Under the pieces are notes generated by a model. The model had not been told where the DNA came from. It searched no databases and saw only the letters and a program-made list of their open reading frames with translations. DNA of 38,552 bases, taken from positions 1-38,552 of IMG/VR virus record IMGVR_UViG_3300042923_000563; one strand, written 5' to 3'. The stretch is from a virus. Position 1 is the stretch's first letter. Each line of letters opens with the position of its first letter. Below are positions 37,860 to 38,552 of this stretch, in pieces. The position numbers were made by a program, and so were the translations under genes.

Positions 37860-38081
37860 ATGCGGCGAAAATACACCTGTCCTAGTTGCAAGAAAAAATC
37901 CTACTCAAAGCACTGGAACGCAGAAACTAGCAAAAAGTATGGAGTCAACGGTGAAATTCTCTTAATTCAAGAAGAAGAAAATAACTCGTACTATATCTGC
38001 CCTGAATGCAAACAGGAATCAGAGATGTTTAAAGGTCAGTTAATCATCGATTCGACCGAACCAGCCCAAGCCGAAGGATAA
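37860..38081 (+). CDS. Zinc-ribbon protein with ESTE-type tail (73 aa)
   Basis: ATG after GAAAGGACCAAAC. C-P-S-C at residues 7-10 and C-P-E-C at 47-50 make a classic zinc ribbon with a helical Glu-rich linker between. The tail D-S-T-E-P-A-Q-A-E-G is encoded by repeat copy G. The gene lies exactly between inverted copies F and G, as 33938 lies between D and E. Function unknown. Confidence 0.65.
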   Translation: MRRKYTCPSCKKKSYSKHWNAETSKKYGVNGEILLIQEEENNSYYICPECKQESEMFKGQLIIDSTEPAQAEG

Positions 38082-38083
38082 GG
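38045..38083 (+). repeat. Dispersed ESTE-tail repeat, copy G
   Basis: CATCGATTCGACCGAACCAG then CCCAAGCCGAAGGATAAGG. Encodes the tail and stop of the zinc-ribbon gene and ends in a purine-rich stretch. Near-identical in layout to copy E. Confidence 0.85.
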
Positions 38084-38124
38084 TTCAATCCATATAAGAG
38101 CCCTAAGGGTCAGGAGGAAGCAAA

Positions 38125-38319
38125 ATGATCGAATGGAAAGAATACGACCCAACAAGCAGAGAGATCGAAAGCCACATAGACCACTTGGTAACTAACGGTC
38201 ATCGTACATTGATTGCACAACACGCAAGTGTACCAGGTACAGGCAAATACAGTTGGATGATTAATAATGCGCTGATTGGTTGGGTGACCCACTACACAAA
38301 GATAAATTTGCCACAATAG
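38125..38319 (+). CDS. Hypothetical small protein (64 aa)
   Basis: ATG after CAGGAGGAAGC. Mixed composition with PGTGKYSWMINNALIGW in the middle; the G-T-G-K is too short for a P-loop. No family recognised. A GAGCCC-TACG-GGGCTC hairpin (38319-38334) follows. Confidence 0.55.
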   Translation: MIEWKEYDPTSREIESHIDHLVTNGHRTLIAQHASVPGTGKYSWMINNALIGWVTHYTKINLPQ

Positions 38320-38334
38320 AGCCCTACGGGGCTC
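38319..38334 (+). terminator. Hairpin after the 64-aa gene
   Basis: GAGCCC-TACG-GGGCTC, six perfect pairs with no T run. Probable mRNA 3'-end protector or weak terminator. Confidence 0.5.
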
Positions 38335-38362
38335 CCATAAAAGAATAGGTGGTGTACATGGG

Positions 38363-38500
38363 ATGGAAATACCAATTGAGAAAATGTGTGGGTACTGCAA
38401 GCACTTTGAAACTCCGCCCAAATGCAAGTTAGATGGCGAAGAAACAGAAATTACATTTAGTTGCAGTCAGCACGAAGTGTTAGACGAAGTATCTGAGTGA
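38363..38500 (+). CDS. Cys-rich small protein (45 aa)
   Basis: ATG at 38363 with AGGTGGTG ~10 bases upstream. C-G-Y-C at residues 9-12, Cys at 21 and 34 and a His (SCSQHE), consistent with one zinc site. An alternative ATG at 38358 in another frame gives a 24-residue peptide and is less likely. Part of the set of tiny Cys-pair proteins. Confidence 0.5.
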   Translation: MEIPIEKMCGYCKHFETPPKCKLDGEETEITFSCSQHEVLDEVSE

Positions 38501-38514
38501 ATATTGAGATGTAT

Positions 38515-38531
38515 GGGAGGGGTTCCCTCCC
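38515..38531 (+). terminator. Hairpin near right edge
   Basis: GGGAGGG-GTT-CCCTCCC, seven perfect pairs followed by TAAAGG. A compact transcript-end structure before repeat copy H. Confidence 0.5.
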
Positions 38532-38541
38532 TAAAGGACCG

Positions 38542-38552
38542 GATACGGCCTC
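38542..38552 (-). repeat. Dispersed ESTE-tail repeat, copy H (cut by window end)
   Basis: GATACGGCCTC matches the left end of copy F base for base and is cut by the right edge. It predicts a further inverted-repeat-flanked small gene outside the window. Confidence 0.6.

Noticed and set aside
1-38552. CRISPR array or insertion sequence
   Set aside because: No regularly spaced direct repeats and no transposase gene were seen; the only recombinase is the phage serine integrase.

Overview
The window reads as most of the genome of a temperate, short-tailed (podovirus-like) phage of a Bacillales host, probably Paenibacillus or a close relative. Support for the host comes from a secreted copper-amine-oxidase-type stalk-domain protein of the kind common in Paenibacillus, a BsrE/Hol_Tox-like type I toxin, a Gram-positive LexA box, sigma-A-type promoters and strong AGGAGG ribosome sites. 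The first gene is cut by the left edge and a repeat copy is cut by the right edge, so the element continues on both sides.

Layout. 1-3.8 kb: end of the early region, small Cys-rich and hydrophobic ORFs, an ArpU-like late regulator, a structured RNA candidate with its own terminator, and a minus-strand three-gene operon with tandem operators. 3.8-17.5 kb: packaging, head and tail genes (small and large terminase, portal, scaffold, decoration protein, major capsid, adaptors, two beta-helix tailspike-type proteins, a beta-propeller-like tail protein). No tail-tube gene, tail-assembly chaperone pair or conventional tape measure is seen. 17.5-18.96 kb: accessory island (stalk-domain protein, zinc ribbon, type I toxin-antitoxin candidate). 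18.98-24.4 kb: internal/ejection-type proteins, including one of 1335 residues with an LPD38-like region. 24.5-27.5 kb: a complete divergent repressor/Cro switch with DUF3102-like and ORF6C-like proteins. 27.5-29.1 kb: lysis genes (holin with a probable second internal start, N-acetylmuramoyl-L-alanine amidase). 29.1-32.3 kb: minus-strand accessory genes, a candidate attP, a tRNA-Pro(GGG), a serine integrase and an EF-hand membrane protein. 32.5-33.7 kb: a second repressor/Cro switch, with a LexA-box-controlled small ORF running into the repressor gene. 33.7-38.5 kb: early genes (Gp157-like protein, Sak4-like ATPase, SSB, HNH-like protein) and small unknowns.

How it fits together. Lysis genes run directly into the candidate attP and integrase and on into the repressor and early genes, which is the order of a circular or virion genome, not of an integrated prophage. 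Two unrelated operator systems (TAAACGA-type and GATTC-N5-GAATC-type) suggest two immunity circuits. SOS induction probably enters through the LexA box at 32.79 kb.

The most unusual observations are: a short repeat present in eight copies, which in one orientation encodes a C-terminal tail (ESTES-type) followed by a ribosome-binding site and brackets small Cys-pair genes as inverted repeats; a type I toxin-antitoxin pair between tail and ejection genes; a ~320-nt structured RNA with tRNA-like D- and T-arm sequences just upstream of the terminase region; and a CCC-TAG +1 frameshift candidate in the same genome as a tRNA-Pro(GGG). All family calls are by eye from motifs and gene order; no database search was possible.
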